Source: Bactericera cockerelli (Eukaryota; Arthropoda; Insecta; Hemiptera; Triozidae). Taken from it: a DNA stretch of 64,000 nucleotides. Shown here piece by piece: positions 8,453 to 18,329 of this stretch. The stretch covers positions 400,786 to 464,785 of the forward strand of contig JAMCCL010000017.1 of assembly GCA_024516035.1 (NCBI GenBank), written 5' to 3'. The first letter of the stretch is position 1. Each line of letters starts with the position of its first letter. The translations under genes were made by a program, and so were the position numbers. Below the pieces are notes generated by a model. It had not been told where the DNA came from. It searched no databases and saw only the letters and a list, made by a program, of their open reading frames with translations.

Positions 8453-10780
8453 ATGCGGAGAAGAAAACGGTTGAAAAGACTTGAAATTAAGAATGATCCT
8501 GAAAAAAAAGCAATAGAAAAGGAAAAAGAAAGACAAAGATACCAACGGAGAAAAGAAGATGGAAAACTGAAATCCATAAAGGACATGAACAGAAGAGATC
8601 AAAAAGTACAACGTCAAAAATGGGTAAATGCTAGGAGGAAATATGTTTCGAAGCAAAAATTGAATGCAGAAACTGATCACTTTTTACAAGACAATTCTCC
8701 CCCTCTATCTCCTGAAGGTGGAACTGAACAAAGAGAACGAAATATTGAAGAAACACCAAACCAGCCATCAACATCGAGCCATCAGAAAAGGTCGGGACGG
8801 AAACGAAGACAGCGAAACACTATGAGAACATTCAACGCTTTAGTCAAGGAAAGGAAATTGAGAGCTCGAGAGACACAATTGAAGGAGAAGTACAAAAAGA
8901 AATACTATCGCCTGAAGCAACAAAAAGAATTGATAGGATCACCATCTCCAAATAAAATTGTAGAAAAAACATTGGCCAAAGGCGAGAAAGAAGTGAAAAG
9001 AAAACTTCTCTTCTTAGAAGTGCTTAAGAAACAAGTGAAAGAGAACCAAAATGATTTATCTGAACGAGATCGGAATGTATTGGCAAAAAGTCTTACTGGA
9101 AGTACTGTAAGGAAGTACAAAAAAATTCAAGAAATGAACTGCTTGGTGTCCAAACATCTTCAAAATAAGATATCAAAATTTAGTAAGGAGAGAAATCCTA
9201 TGATCTTGAGAAGAAAATTGAAGTTGAATAGTTTGTTTGCAAGATTGAAAAATACTGTGGCGGCTTTTTTTGACGATGACGAAAATGCGCTACCATCCCC
9301 TGAAAAAAATGCAACTATAACAAAGAAAGGTGTCATGAAACAGAAAAGGTATTTAACAGATTCAATGTCAAATCTTCATAAGAAGTTTGAGAAAACGTCA
9401 AATGTTAAAGTATCATACACAACCTTTCTTCGTATGAAACCCTTCTACATTTACGAACGCAAAATAAAGGACAGGGATACATGCAGATGCATAAAGCATG
9501 CAAACTTTGAGTTCCTGATTCAGAAAATGCATCGTCTGGGTATCACTAAGTGTAGCTCCTTGTCTGCATTTCTCGAACAAATGTGCTGCAACAAGAACAA
9601 CCAAGACTGTTCCAATAGAACGTGTAAAGAATGTATGGATACGTTCAGAACAGAAACTCTCTTAGTGAACATATCTCAAGAATTGGCTGATAGTCAAACG
9701 TTCTACTACGAGTGGGAACTTTGTAAACAAAACTACACCAACAAGAACAATGAGGTTTGCACGACGAAAATAACATCAAAGAACAGAAAGTACATCAAAG
9801 TGAAGGATTTAATAAAGAAAGTTGAAACTGAAATTCCTGAATTTTTCAAACATGTATTTAGAGCAAGTCATCAGATAAGAACGATCAAAGAGATCAAAAA
9901 CAGTCTAAAACCAAATGAAACCTCAATTTACTGCGACTTCTCAGAAAACTACACATTGAAATATTCAGAAGAAGTCCAGTCAGTGCATTTTGGGGGGTCC
10001 CAACAACAACTTTCTCTGCATACGGGGGCTTTCTATTACAATGAAAACGGTGATATCAAACATCAATCATTCGGAACTCTCTCAAAGAATACCCGCCACG
10101 ACCCAGTAGGCATTTGGGCACACTTGACTCCAGTATTAAAATTGATTAAAGAAACTGTTCCCAATGCTGATACCATATATTTCAATAGTGATGGACCAAC
10201 ATCACAATACCGCAATAGAACAAATATCTTCATGTCAAACACAATTCCACTTCAATTTGGTTTCACAACTATAATATGGAACTACTTTGAGGCTGGACAT
10301 GGTAAGAGCGTCGCAGACGCAATTGGTAGTACAATAAAAAATAATGCTGATAAAGTTGTTTGTCGAGGGAAGGATGTCGCATCCATTAATGAGTTGGTTG
10401 GAAATTTGATGTCGCTGAAGACCAGAATTTATGTAATTGAAGATCAGAACATGAACGAAGTGCAATCAGTAGTGCCGAAGGTTCTAAAACCCATACCAAA
10501 ATGTCTTAAAATACATCAAATTGTATCCCGTGAAAGGAAAATGGTTATTAGAAAGATATCTTGTACAAGATGCTCCCGCAAATTAGAAACATGTGAAGAG
10601 TGTCAAATTGAAGGTGCTACAAAAATTATTCAAATTGAACGAATCCTTCTCAGTAAAATAAAGACTGAAGATAAGGAAAAGTCCAAAACAAGCGAATTAC
10701 AAGAAAACAAAATGTTATTAAAGATCAAGTTGCCCATGAAACGTAAAAAATGTATCCTTTATATAAAACATAGGCAATAA
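8453..10780 (+). CDS. 775-aa transposase-like protein with DxxENY / SDGPTSQY / GHGK motifs
   Basis: Residues 1-270 are Lys/Arg-rich and coiled-coil-like (ERQRYQRRKEDGKLKS). A conserved block YTTFLRMKPF lies near 321, a Cys/His cluster (CRCIKHANFEFL, CCN, CSNRTCKEC) near 343-400, then a putative RNase H-like core: YCDFSENY (~493), FNSDGPTSQYRNR (~578), AGHGKSVADAIG (~613). A second Cys cluster (CTRC, CEEC) lies near 703. I recognise the HGKG..DG.G core from uncharacterised, probably transposon-derived animal proteins; catalysis is inference. An ATG at 8394/8400 in another frame encodes a natural-looking start (MARKT) that stops after ~30 codons, so a one-base shift near 8460 has probably disconnected the true N-terminus. 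The rest is one uninterrupted frame, suggesting recent activity. Confidence 0.75.
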   Translation: MRRRKRLKRLEIKNDPEKKAIEKEKERQRYQRRKEDGKLKSIKDMNRRDQKVQRQKWVNARRKYVSKQKLNAETDHFLQDNSPPLSPEGGTEQRERNIEETPNQPSTSSHQKRSGRKRRQRNTMRTFNALVKERKLRARETQLKEKYKKKYYRLKQQKELIGSPSPNKIVEKTLAKGEKEVKRKLLFLEVLKKQVKENQNDLSERDRNVLAKSLTGSTVRKYKKIQEMNCLVSKHLQNKISKFSKERNPMILRRKLKLNSLFARLKNTVAAFFDDDENALPSPEKNATITKKGVMKQKRYLTDSMSNLHKKFEKTSNVKVSYTTFLRMKPFYIYERKIKDRDTCRCIKHANFEFLIQKMHRLGITKCSSLSAFLEQMCCNKNNQDCSNRTCKECMDTFRTETLLVNISQELADSQTFYYEWELCKQNYTNKNNEVCTTKITSKNRKYIKVKDLIKKVETEIPEFFKHVFRASHQIRTIKEIKNSLKPNETSIYCDFSENYTLKYSEEVQSVHFGGSQQQLSLHTGAFYYNENGDIKHQSFGTLSKNTRHDPVGIWAHLTPVLKLIKETVPNADTIYFNSDGPTSQYRNRTNIFMSNTIPLQFGFTTIIWNYFEAGHGKSVADAIGSTIKNNADKVVCRGKDVASINELVGNLMSLKTRIYVIEDQNMNEVQSVVPKVLKPIPKCLKIHQIVSRERKMVIRKISCTRCSRKLETCEECQIEGATKIIQIERILLSKIKTEDKEKSKTSELQENKMLLKIKLPMKRKKCILYIKHRQ

Positions 10781-11063
10781 AGACCTTGGTTCAACTAGCT
10801 TTGTGGTTTTCTGGTTCAATTTCAAAGATTATTGGTTCGAATTCTAGTTAAAACATAGAAAGGGTTCTCTATATTATTCAGAGAACTTTTTCTATATTAA
10901 AACATTAGAGATGTTTTTTGCATGGATTTGGACCATTGTGATAGGTACTTTTAATCAGATCATGGATTCAAATATCAAAAAATAGTTGCTTCATAATATA
11001 TTCCAAACAATTCTATAGCTATATTTCCTTTACTCTTACATAATCGCAGGTCCTGTCAATTCA

Positions 11064-11744
11064 TTGCAGAACAAAATCAAGGAAATTTCCATGGAGAATG
11101 TAAAAAAAATCCGAAAGGCTGACGAGGTGGTCGACACTCCAGTTGTTGATGACGTGGCGGCAGACGGCACTCAAATTGTTGATAACGTGGCGGACGGCAC
11201 TGCAGTTGATGACGTGGTGGCAGATGGAACTCCAGTTGTTGTTGACGTGGCGGCAGATGGCACTCAAGTTGTTGTTGACGTGGCGGCAGATGGCACTCCA
11301 GTTGTTGTTGACGTGGCGGCAGATGGCACTCAAGTTGTTGATGACGTGGTGGCAGACGGCACTCCAGTTGATGACGTGGCAGACGGCACTCCAGTTGATG
11401 ACGTGGTGGCAGATGGCACTCCAGTTGTTGTTGACGTGGCGGCAGATGGCACTCAAGTTGTTGATGACGTGGTGGCAGACGGCACTCCAGTTGATGACGT
11501 GGCAGACGGCACTCCAGTTGATGACGTGGCAGACGGCAATCCAGTTGTTGATGATGTGGCGGACGGCACTTCTGTTGTTGATGACGTGGCGGCAGACGGC
11601 ACTCAAATTGTTGATAAGGTGGTGGACGGCACTGCAGTTGATGACGTGGAGGCAGATGGCACTCCAAAATATGGTGATGATGCTGATAAAATGTATCAAA
11701 TTGATGAAATTTTTAATTGTCTAAAGAATCAAAACAAATGGTAA
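11064..11744 (+). CDS. 226-aa acidic tandem-repeat protein (VDDVAADGTP repeats)
   Basis: After a basic start (KKIRKADE) the protein is made of about 18 imperfect copies of an 8-11 residue unit such as VVDDVAADGTP, then a short unique tail ending NCLKNQNKW. Units of 24-33 nt differ by whole codons, so the frame is kept. A TAATCGCAG acceptor-like site at about 11050 just precedes the first ATG (11064; a second ATG lies at 11091). I do not recognise a domain; low complexity prevents a functional call. It lies on the same strand 0.3 kb after the 775-aa gene, before the second motif cluster, so it may be a later exon or partner gene of the same element. Antisense frames are open only because the repeat unit is 3n. 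Confidence 0.5.
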   Translation: MQNKIKEISMENVKKIRKADEVVDTPVVDDVAADGTQIVDNVADGTAVDDVVADGTPVVVDVAADGTQVVVDVAADGTPVVVDVAADGTQVVDDVVADGTPVDDVADGTPVDDVVADGTPVVVDVAADGTQVVDDVVADGTPVDDVADGTPVDDVADGNPVVDDVADGTSVVDDVAADGTQIVDKVVDGTAVDDVEADGTPKYGDDADKMYQIDEIFNCLKNQNKW

Positions 11745-11855
11745 ACGTTGATTTGAATTTTGCCTTATTTTTGTTCATTTTTACCTAAAATTTTGTTCAT
11801 ATTTTGTCCTAATTTGAAATAATAATAATAAAAAATCGCTTAAAGACTAAAGCCA

Positions 11856-12040
11856 TGTTTGTTTGTTTGTTTGTTTGTTTATTTGTTTGTTTGTTTGTTT
11901 GTTTATTTGTTTGTTTGTTTGTTTATTTGTTTTCTTGGTCTCAGAACTTATCATTTGCCGTCTGAGAGACAGAAATGATTTGTAAGTCATTACCATCCAA
12001 TAACAAATCATTACCATCCAATAACAAATCATTACCATCC
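11856..12040. repeat. (TTTG)n microsatellite followed by three 21-bp motif units
   Basis: 11856-11930 is TGTT/TATT tetranucleotide repeat. At 11987, 12008 and 12029 the unit TCATTACCATCCAATAACAAA repeats with an exact 21-bp spacing; a diverged form (TCATTTGCCGTC) lies at 11951. This is the right-hand counterpart of the motif cluster at 7267-7881. Confidence 0.85.
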
Positions 12041-12247
12041 GATCCGCCATTTTGAAAATAGCCATATCTGGAAAAATAAAGGTCTGGGTGAGTGACCAAG
12101 TACGGAAAAACCTTTAGCATCGTAATTATTTTCAATTGGCTCAAAAATATTTGGTACATATTCAAGTTCATTCCTGCCCAATTTGACAACCAAAAAGTTA
12201 AAACTATTTGAATAATGCTCTTATGTCTTTACTCCTGTGTTTTTGAA

Positions 12248-14677
12248 TCAAGTATGATCGAAGAAATAAAAATCTACTGAATGACTCACAGATGATAAAA
12301 GTATTCAATCGTTTAATGATGAAGGGCAAAGTTCGGGATGCAATAAATTGGATTGTTGATAATGGACATTGTTCCATATTGAGTCCTTCGACAGTAAATG
12401 ATGAAAATGGAAAAACAGTTTTTGATATTCTCAAAGAAAAACATCCAGAACCGATTCAACCAGATGAATCTATGTTTACTTTACCTGATAATATGACAGA
12501 ACTACCTCTCCTTCAACAAGTCACTATTACTAATGAAATCGTTGAAATAGTCTCTCGAAAGCTTCATGGTGGCGGAGGTCCTGGCAGGTCTAACTCTGAA
12601 CAATGGCATGATTTTCTTTTACGTTTTGGAAGGGCAAGTAACCGTCTACGAGATTCAGTAGCCATGCTTGCAAATAAAATGTGCAACCAAATAGTTGATT
12701 GGAAACAAATCCATGCTCTCATGTCTTGCCGATTGATAGCTCTTGACAAGTGTCCAGGGGTCAGACCTATCGGTATTGGTGAATGTTTAAGAAGAATTCT
12801 ATCAAAATGTGTTATAGAAGTGACTAAGAGTGATGTTACTGATGCTTGCGAGGTAAATCAATTGTGCAGTGGTTTAAGTGGGGGCATTGAAGGTGCAGTG
12901 CATGCTATGCAAGATCTTTTTGAAAGAAACTGTATTCCTGCATCTAATTGGGGACTTCTAGTTGTTGATGCTAAAAACGCATTTAATGCTTCAAACAGAC
13001 AGTTGGCCCTATGGCAAGCTCGATGTTACTGGCCGAGAGCAGCGAGGTTTTTGCACAACACATATCGAGGTCAACCTGAACTTGTAATTCTTGATGCTGA
13101 GAATCAACTTTTCAGTAAAGAGGGTGTCATTCAAGGAGATCCGTGCTCAATGCCTCTATATGCGTTATCCACCTTGCCACTAATCAAATCTCTCAACCAC
13201 AAAAATGTTACTCAGTGCTGGTATGCCAATGATTCTTCTGCGCAAGGATCATTTGAAAATTTATTAGATTGGTGGAAGAGCTTGAAAGCTAAAGGTCCAG
13301 CATATGGTTATCATCCAGAAAGTGACAAATCCTGTTTGATTGTCTCTGAAGAAGATCGAAATAGTGCTGAACAAATATTCAATGGCTCTGGCATCAAAAT
13401 TGTTACTGGAAAACGTTTCTTGGGTGGCTTCATTGGTGGAAATAATGATAAGAAAAGTTTCATAAAAAATAAAATTGATGAATGGATAAACACAGTTGAG
13501 AAACTCGCCAAGGTCGGCAAAGAAGAACCTCAAGCTGCATACTCAGCTTTTGTAAAGTCCATGCAATTCAAGTGGACATATTTTCAAAGAGTACTCAATG
13601 ATGATGAAAATGATTATCAGCCTTTGAGGGATATTATAAGATCAATCTTTTTGCCAGCGTTGTTTCATGGCCATGTTTCTGAAGATGAAGCTGATTTGTT
13701 TTCATTACCGGTAAAAAAAGGTGGATTGGGAATCGTTAATCCAATTGAAGTAGGACAGCTTAATTATAAAACGTCAAAAGAATATTCCCCCAGTATTGTC
13801 CAATCTATACTTAACAAACAACCATTAAACATAAATGAGCATATAAACACAGTGCAAAATGTAAAAAAGAAAGCAAAAGAAGAAAGAAAAATAGGCGAAG
13901 ATGCAAAATTGGAAAGAGTACTTGCAAAGTTTGACCCTGAAAAGAAAAGAGCTGTTGAAAGATCTGTTACTTCCATCACTAAGACTGGTACTTCTGGAAA
14001 TTCAGGATGGCTTACTGTGCTGCCCATCAAGAGAGACCATTATGATTTGTCTCCTCATGAGTTCCGTGATGCTCTTGCAGTTCGTTACCGAAGGCAGCCA
14101 GTGGATATGCCACGATCTTGTGACGGATGTGGACAACATGGATTTGATCTTGACCATGCCTTATGTTGCAAAACTGGAGGTCTGATTACTCGAAGACACA
14201 ATGAGGTGCGAGATGTCCTTGGTGAACTTTGTGAAAAAGTCTGGGGCAATGTCACCAAAGAACCCATAATTATTGAAGATGGACCTGGTCTGAGAGGTGA
14301 TTTGGCAGTTCGAGGAGTGTGGGAGGCACAGAGGGAGGCATTGTTTGACATACGTGTCGTAGACACAGATGCTCCCTCCTATACCTCCCGCTCTGTCTCA
14401 AATGTACTTAAACAAGCAGAAGAAGAAAAGAAGAGAAAATACAAAGACGCATGTGATCATTGTGACATCAGTGGATGGATCATTTGCACCACAGTTCCTT
14501 TATTTCATGAAAGTTCTTGCGGAAAGATTGGCTGAAAAGATGGGAATGAATTATGGAAGAATGATAGGATACGTGAGAACAAGAGTTGGATTAAGTATTG
14601 TAAGAGCGACGAGCATGTGTGTACGAGGGACGAGAAGAAGATACAGAAGTGGAGAGTCATTATTAGGATTTGAATAA
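12248..14677 (+). pseudogene. Reverse transcriptase with C-terminal zinc finger and nuclease-like domain
   Basis: A long frame (ATG 12292, open from 12248) encodes a non-LTR-type RT: LDKCPGVRPIGIGECLRRIL (~153 from the ATG), LVVDAKNAFNASNR (~223, motif A), IQGDPCSMPLYAL (~280, motif B) and WYANDSSAQG (~310), where YADD is expected. Downstream are CDGCGQ-DHALCC-RHNEV (zinc finger, ~609) and RGDLAV..FDIRV (~668-688), resembling the restriction-like endonuclease of R2-type elements. The frame shifts near 14480; the family's C-terminal tail (FAPQFLYFM to RGTRRRYRSG) continues in the next frame to 14677. The first Asp of motif C is Asn, which would be expected to abolish metal binding. The N-terminus is truncated. 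I recall this RT type as widespread in cnidarian, sponge and fish genomes. Confidence 0.82.
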
Positions 14678-14689
14678 AAGAGAGGGAGT

Positions 14690-15330
14690 AAAAGATTTGA
14701 GTATAAGGGGATAACTCCTTACAGAAAAAAACATCACTTAGATAATCTTAGTTTTTCATTATAAAGTGTATAAATTTTCAATTCCGTAGAGAGATATCCC
14801 CTAAATGTAACTGAAGTGTACAAAAAAGTGCAAATTTTCAATTCCGTAGGGGGATATCCCATAAATGTATCAGTGACGTTTTAAAAAAAGTGCATTCCGT
14901 ATGGATACATTTAGCAAATATTCCTTTTTCTTTACCTTACTGAATTCCGTTCGGGTGTACTTCATACATATCTCCTTACTCTTCTCAAAATGAAAAATCT
15001 CCTTGGGTTCATTTTAGGATGTATCCTTACAGAACTGTTAATCTTCTGTCAATTAAAAATCTTTTTGGCTTCATTTTGCAATGTATCTCTACAGAATAAT
15101 CATTTTTTCCTAAATAAAATTCTTTTTGGGTTTATTGTACGATGTATCCTTACGGAACTATTAACCTTCTCTCAATATAAAATCTTTTTGGGTAGACTTT
15201 GTGATGATTCCCTAGGGTATAATTATTCTTCACAAATTAAAATTATTTTCAGGTTTTTTTTTGCAATAGTAGGTATAATGATTCTCACTGAACAATTTAA
15301 AATTCTGAAAACAGTCATGTAACTGGAGTT
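14690..15330. repeat. Cluster of ATTCCGTA-GGATA motifs in both orientations, plus ~62-bp decayed tandem repeats
   Basis: Forms of ATTCCGTAGGGGGATA recur at about 14783, 14843, 14893 and 14941. The reverse complement (TATCCTTACGGAA, TATCCTTACAGAA) recurs at about 14712, 15019, 15081 and 15143. Between 14988 and 15200 these sit in a decayed ~62-bp tandem repeat with TTTTTGGGTTCATTTT. The cluster ends just left of the pogo insertion and may be the left end of the element carrying the DUF7869-type gene at 19.3 kb. Confidence 0.65.
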
Positions 15331-15780
15331 ATAATAAAATTACCTCCATGTGGATTTCTCAATATTTTATTATATGTAGGGGAGGACGGGGTAGGTTTGG
15401 ACAGAAAAATTTGGTGATTTTTTAAAAATTTTCTCTTCACATTTTTACTTACATCCAGTTGCAAAATAAAGCTGTTATATTGTAGAATATTAGTTGTAAA
15501 GCTTAAAGTTGAGAAACCAATAGATGGAGAATTATTTTGAAATTTATGTTTACCTCATTGTCCGAAGGTACCCCACCCCCTGGGGCACCTATGGACACCA
15601 CCTGGGGTACATTTGGACAGTACTGAATATCAAACAAATAAACAAATTGATAAATTGTTTTGATGCAATGGACATTTTTTTATTACTTTCATGAAGGTAT
15701 ATAATAAAATGTGAACGAAAATATAATCAAACTAAGGAAGTACATTTCAAAAAACTTTTATTATTTATTCATTTTTTATT

Positions 15781-18291
15781 TTAATTATTTCGTCTGGCCT
15801 TTTGTTTCTCTTCCATCTTCATTTTTGTAAGGCAAAAATCGCACTTGTAATCGTCTGCCGAGTCCCACCCACTGCATAAAGCATGGGACCACCTACCACA
15901 CCTGACACAGCGATACCAGAGTTCGCGATCCCTTCCGGGTTCATCACAAATCAAACAACAATCATCACTCATACCAGGTTCACACAAATTATCATCTTCA
16001 CTCATATCCATACATAAATCTGACAGTATTTCTTCACTGCTTGTGCTTTCATTGCGTGATTTTCTTGTCTTGGTCTTCTTGGGCTTGAAAATTACTTTCT
16101 TGACCTTTTTCATTCTTGTTTTTTCAACATTTCTCTTTCTTAATAACTGAATTTCTGGAGTATCTGTTGGAATGAAGGTTCTTCCTTTCGCTCTTTTCTT
16201 CTTTGGTTTACTTTCATTAGATTTTGCGCTTGGAAATGGTCTGATCTCATCTGGGCTCTTGTATACCTTGGGTCCTTGGTCTGGATCTGCCGAGGGTCCT
16301 GCCTGGTCCTGAGGTGCCGAGGGTCCTGCATGGTCCTGAGGTTCCGAGGGTCCTGCATGGTCCTGAGGTTCCGAGGGTCCTGCATGGTCCTGAGGTGCCC
16401 AGAGTCCTGCATGGTCCTGAGGTGCCGAGGGTCCTGCCTGGTCCTGAGGTGCCCAGAGTCCTGCATGGTCCTGAGGTGCCGAGGGTCCTGCATGGTCCTG
16501 AGGTGCCGAGGGTCCTGCATGGTCCTGAGGTGCCGAGGGTCCTGCATGGTCCTGAGGTGCCGAGGGTCCTGCATGGTCCTGAGGTGCCGAGGGTCCTGCA
16601 TGGTCCTGAGGTGCCGAGGGTCCTGCATGGTCCTGAGGTGCCGAGGGTCCTGCATGGTCCTGAGGTGCCGAGGGTCCTGCATGGTCCTGAGGTGCCCAGA
16701 GTCCTGCATGGTCCTGAGGTTCCGAGGGTCCTGCATGGTCCTGAGGTTCCGAGGGTCCTGCATGGTCCTGAGGTGCCCAGAGTCCTGCATGGTCCTGAGG
16801 TGCCGAGGGTCCTGCATGGTCCTGAGGTGCCGAGGGTCCTGCATGGTCCTGAGGTTCCGAGGGTCCTGCATGGTCCTGAGGTTCCGAGGGTCCTGCATGG
16901 TCCTGAGGTGCCCAGAGTCCTGCATGGTCCTGAGGTGCCGAGGGTCCTGCATGGTCCTGAGGTGCCCAGAGTCCTGCATGGTCCTGAGGTGCCGAGGGTC
17001 CTGCCTGGTCTTGAAGTGCCGAGGGTCCTGCCTGGTCTTGAGGTGCCGAGGGATCTGGTCTTTCACTGACCAGTGAGGGTCGAAAGTCAGCTTCTGTAAA
17101 CACATGTCTATCAAATGGATAGATACCAGTTCTTCTAAAAGATGACATAATATTTGTTGGTGTCATAGCCCGAGCGTAAGCAATGCCCACTGCAGCTGCT
17201 GTATTGTAAATTGTGAATTGTTTGCCTGGGTTGTGGCTCATCCATGATGCAACAGCTGCCTCAAAGTATGTTTCTAGAGGTTTGTACACTGCAACGTCCA
17301 GTGGTTGTAATTTATTAGACGTGTGCGGTGGTAAGGTAAGAATATGGACACCGTTCTCTTTTGCCAAATTTATTGCGTTCACTGAGAGATGGCTCTCGTG
17401 GTTATCATATATTAACAATGTAGGCCTATCTTTGGATGAATTTGTGTGTTTCACAAAGTGTTTCATCACTTCAACAAATAATTCTGTGCACATCCAACCG
17501 GTTTTCTGAGCGAGGCCTAGGGACCCTGGAGGAGCACCATGGAGCATGTGAGTTTTGAAATTTACCCTGGGAAAGACCATCACTGGAGGAACCGTGTTTC
17601 CGGAAGCGCTAACAATACAACAAACTGTAACTAAAGTTCCTTTTTCACCTGAAGCTGCTTTGGCACATTGTCTAATTCCCTTTTCAGCAATTATCTTTGG
17701 AGACTTCGTCACAGTCAACATACCAGTTTCATCAAGGTTGAAAACTCGTGTTCCTTCAGCAAACTGGGGATACCGATTGTACAAGTTTTCCAAGTTGTCA
17801 TAAAATGATGTAACATTATGCCGATTGAAGGAAGAAGCCCTAGCAATACTACAACCCTCTGTTGTTCTTAGGGACAATTGGGGGTGACGTTGCATGAAGT
17901 GGTACAACCAATCCTCGCCCGCTTTCTTGTTATCATCCCAAGAGCGAGGGTACTTCAAATTATTAGTTTTTGCCATTTCATACGCTAATGTACGGCATTC
18001 TTCTCTGGTCAAACCATAAAACATTTCGGCACTTCTAATCAAATACTGTCTTAATTCAATCTCCATTTCCAGAGTGAATACCTGCCTGGTATTATAATTT
18101 GGTTTACAAGTAATTTCTTGTTCTGGATTATTTAGATGTTTTTTATAGTAGTTTTCAAGTGTAGATTTTTTCACATTGTGGACTTCAGCGGCTCTCCTGA
18201 AACTGGTACCATTCTTTACTAAATCAATGGCTGCTTTCATGTCATCAGGGTTAAAATTGCCTTGCTTAGGAGGTGGGCGTGTTCGAACCAT
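15781..18291 (-). CDS. Pogo-family DDE transposase with nonapeptide repeat array and PHD finger
   Basis: The N-terminus is a psq/CENP-B-like helix-turn-helix (IDLVKNGTSFRRAAEVHNVK). The DDE_1 core follows with catalytic aspartates in FNLDETGML (~185), IYDNHESH (~295) and LQPLDVAVYKPL (~330). Residues ~410-669 are about 28 copies of PQDHAGPSA, a Pro/Gln/Asp-rich linker; basic and acidic stretches follow, then a PHD-type finger (CCLICDEPG to CDFC, ~777-817), a domain that in other proteins reads histone tails. The listed start is MVRTRPPPKQG, where family similarity begins; an ATG 8 codons upstream is in frame. The frame is uninterrupted and all three catalytic aspartates are present, so the protein could be functional. 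The SINE is outside the coding region. Confidence 0.93.
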   Translation of the reverse strand: MVRTRPPPKQGNFNPDDMKAAIDLVKNGTSFRRAAEVHNVKKSTLENYYKKHLNNPEQEITCKPNYNTRQVFTLEMEIELRQYLIRSAEMFYGLTREECRTLAYEMAKTNNLKYPRSWDDNKKAGEDWLYHFMQRHPQLSLRTTEGCSIARASSFNRHNVTSFYDNLENLYNRYPQFAEGTRVFNLDETGMLTVTKSPKIIAEKGIRQCAKAASGEKGTLVTVCCIVSASGNTVPPVMVFPRVNFKTHMLHGAPPGSLGLAQKTGWMCTELFVEVMKHFVKHTNSSKDRPTLLIYDNHESHLSVNAINLAKENGVHILTLPPHTSNKLQPLDVAVYKPLETYFEAAVASWMSHNPGKQFTIYNTAAAVGIAYARAMTPTNIMSSFRRTGIYPFDRHVFTEADFRPSLVSERPDPSAPQDQAGPSALQDQAGPSAPQDHAGLWAPQDHAGPSAPQDHAGLWAPQDHAGPSEPQDHAGPSEPQDHAGPSAPQDHAGPSAPQDHAGLWAPQDHAGPSEPQDHAGPSEPQDHAGLWAPQDHAGPSAPQDHAGPSAPQDHAGPSAPQDHAGPSAPQDHAGPSAPQDHAGPSAPQDHAGPSAPQDHAGPSAPQDHAGLWAPQDQAGPSAPQDHAGLWAPQDHAGPSEPQDHAGPSEPQDHAGPSAPQDQAGPSADPDQGPKVYKSPDEIRPFPSAKSNESKPKKKRAKGRTFIPTDTPEIQLLRKRNVEKTRMKKVKKVIFKPKKTKTRKSRNESTSSEEILSDLCMDMSEDDNLCEPGMSDDCCLICDEPGRDRELWYRCVRCGRWSHALCSGWDSADDYKCDFCLTKMKMEEKQKARRNN
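16282..17060. repeat. 27-bp minisatellite, ~28 copies, inside pogo transposase
   Basis: The plus-strand unit GGTCCTGAGGTGCCGAGG plus CCTGCAT is repeated without frame loss. Variants alternate (GCCGAGGG, GCCCAGAG, TTCCGAGG) in higher-order blocks, indicating unequal exchange. A 27-nt unit leaves two plus-strand frames and a second minus-strand frame open as artefacts. Confidence 0.95.
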
Positions 18292-18329
18292 TCTGTAACA
18301 AAAGACAAGGAACATCTAGGTAAGTATAA

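Noticed and set aside
11061..11724. Long antisense and shifted frames over the 11-kb repeat ORF
   Set aside because: They exist only because unit lengths are multiples of three; the plus-strand frame has a unique start and tail.
16282..17060. Regular short repeats resembling a CRISPR array
   Set aside because: Units are contiguous 27-bp codon-phased repeats with no unique spacers, inside a eukaryotic transposase frame.
16276..17114. Three overlapping 250-324-aa frames within the 27-bp array
   Set aside because: All are shadows of the 3n repeat unit; only the minus-strand frame continuous with the DDE core and PHD finger is a gene.
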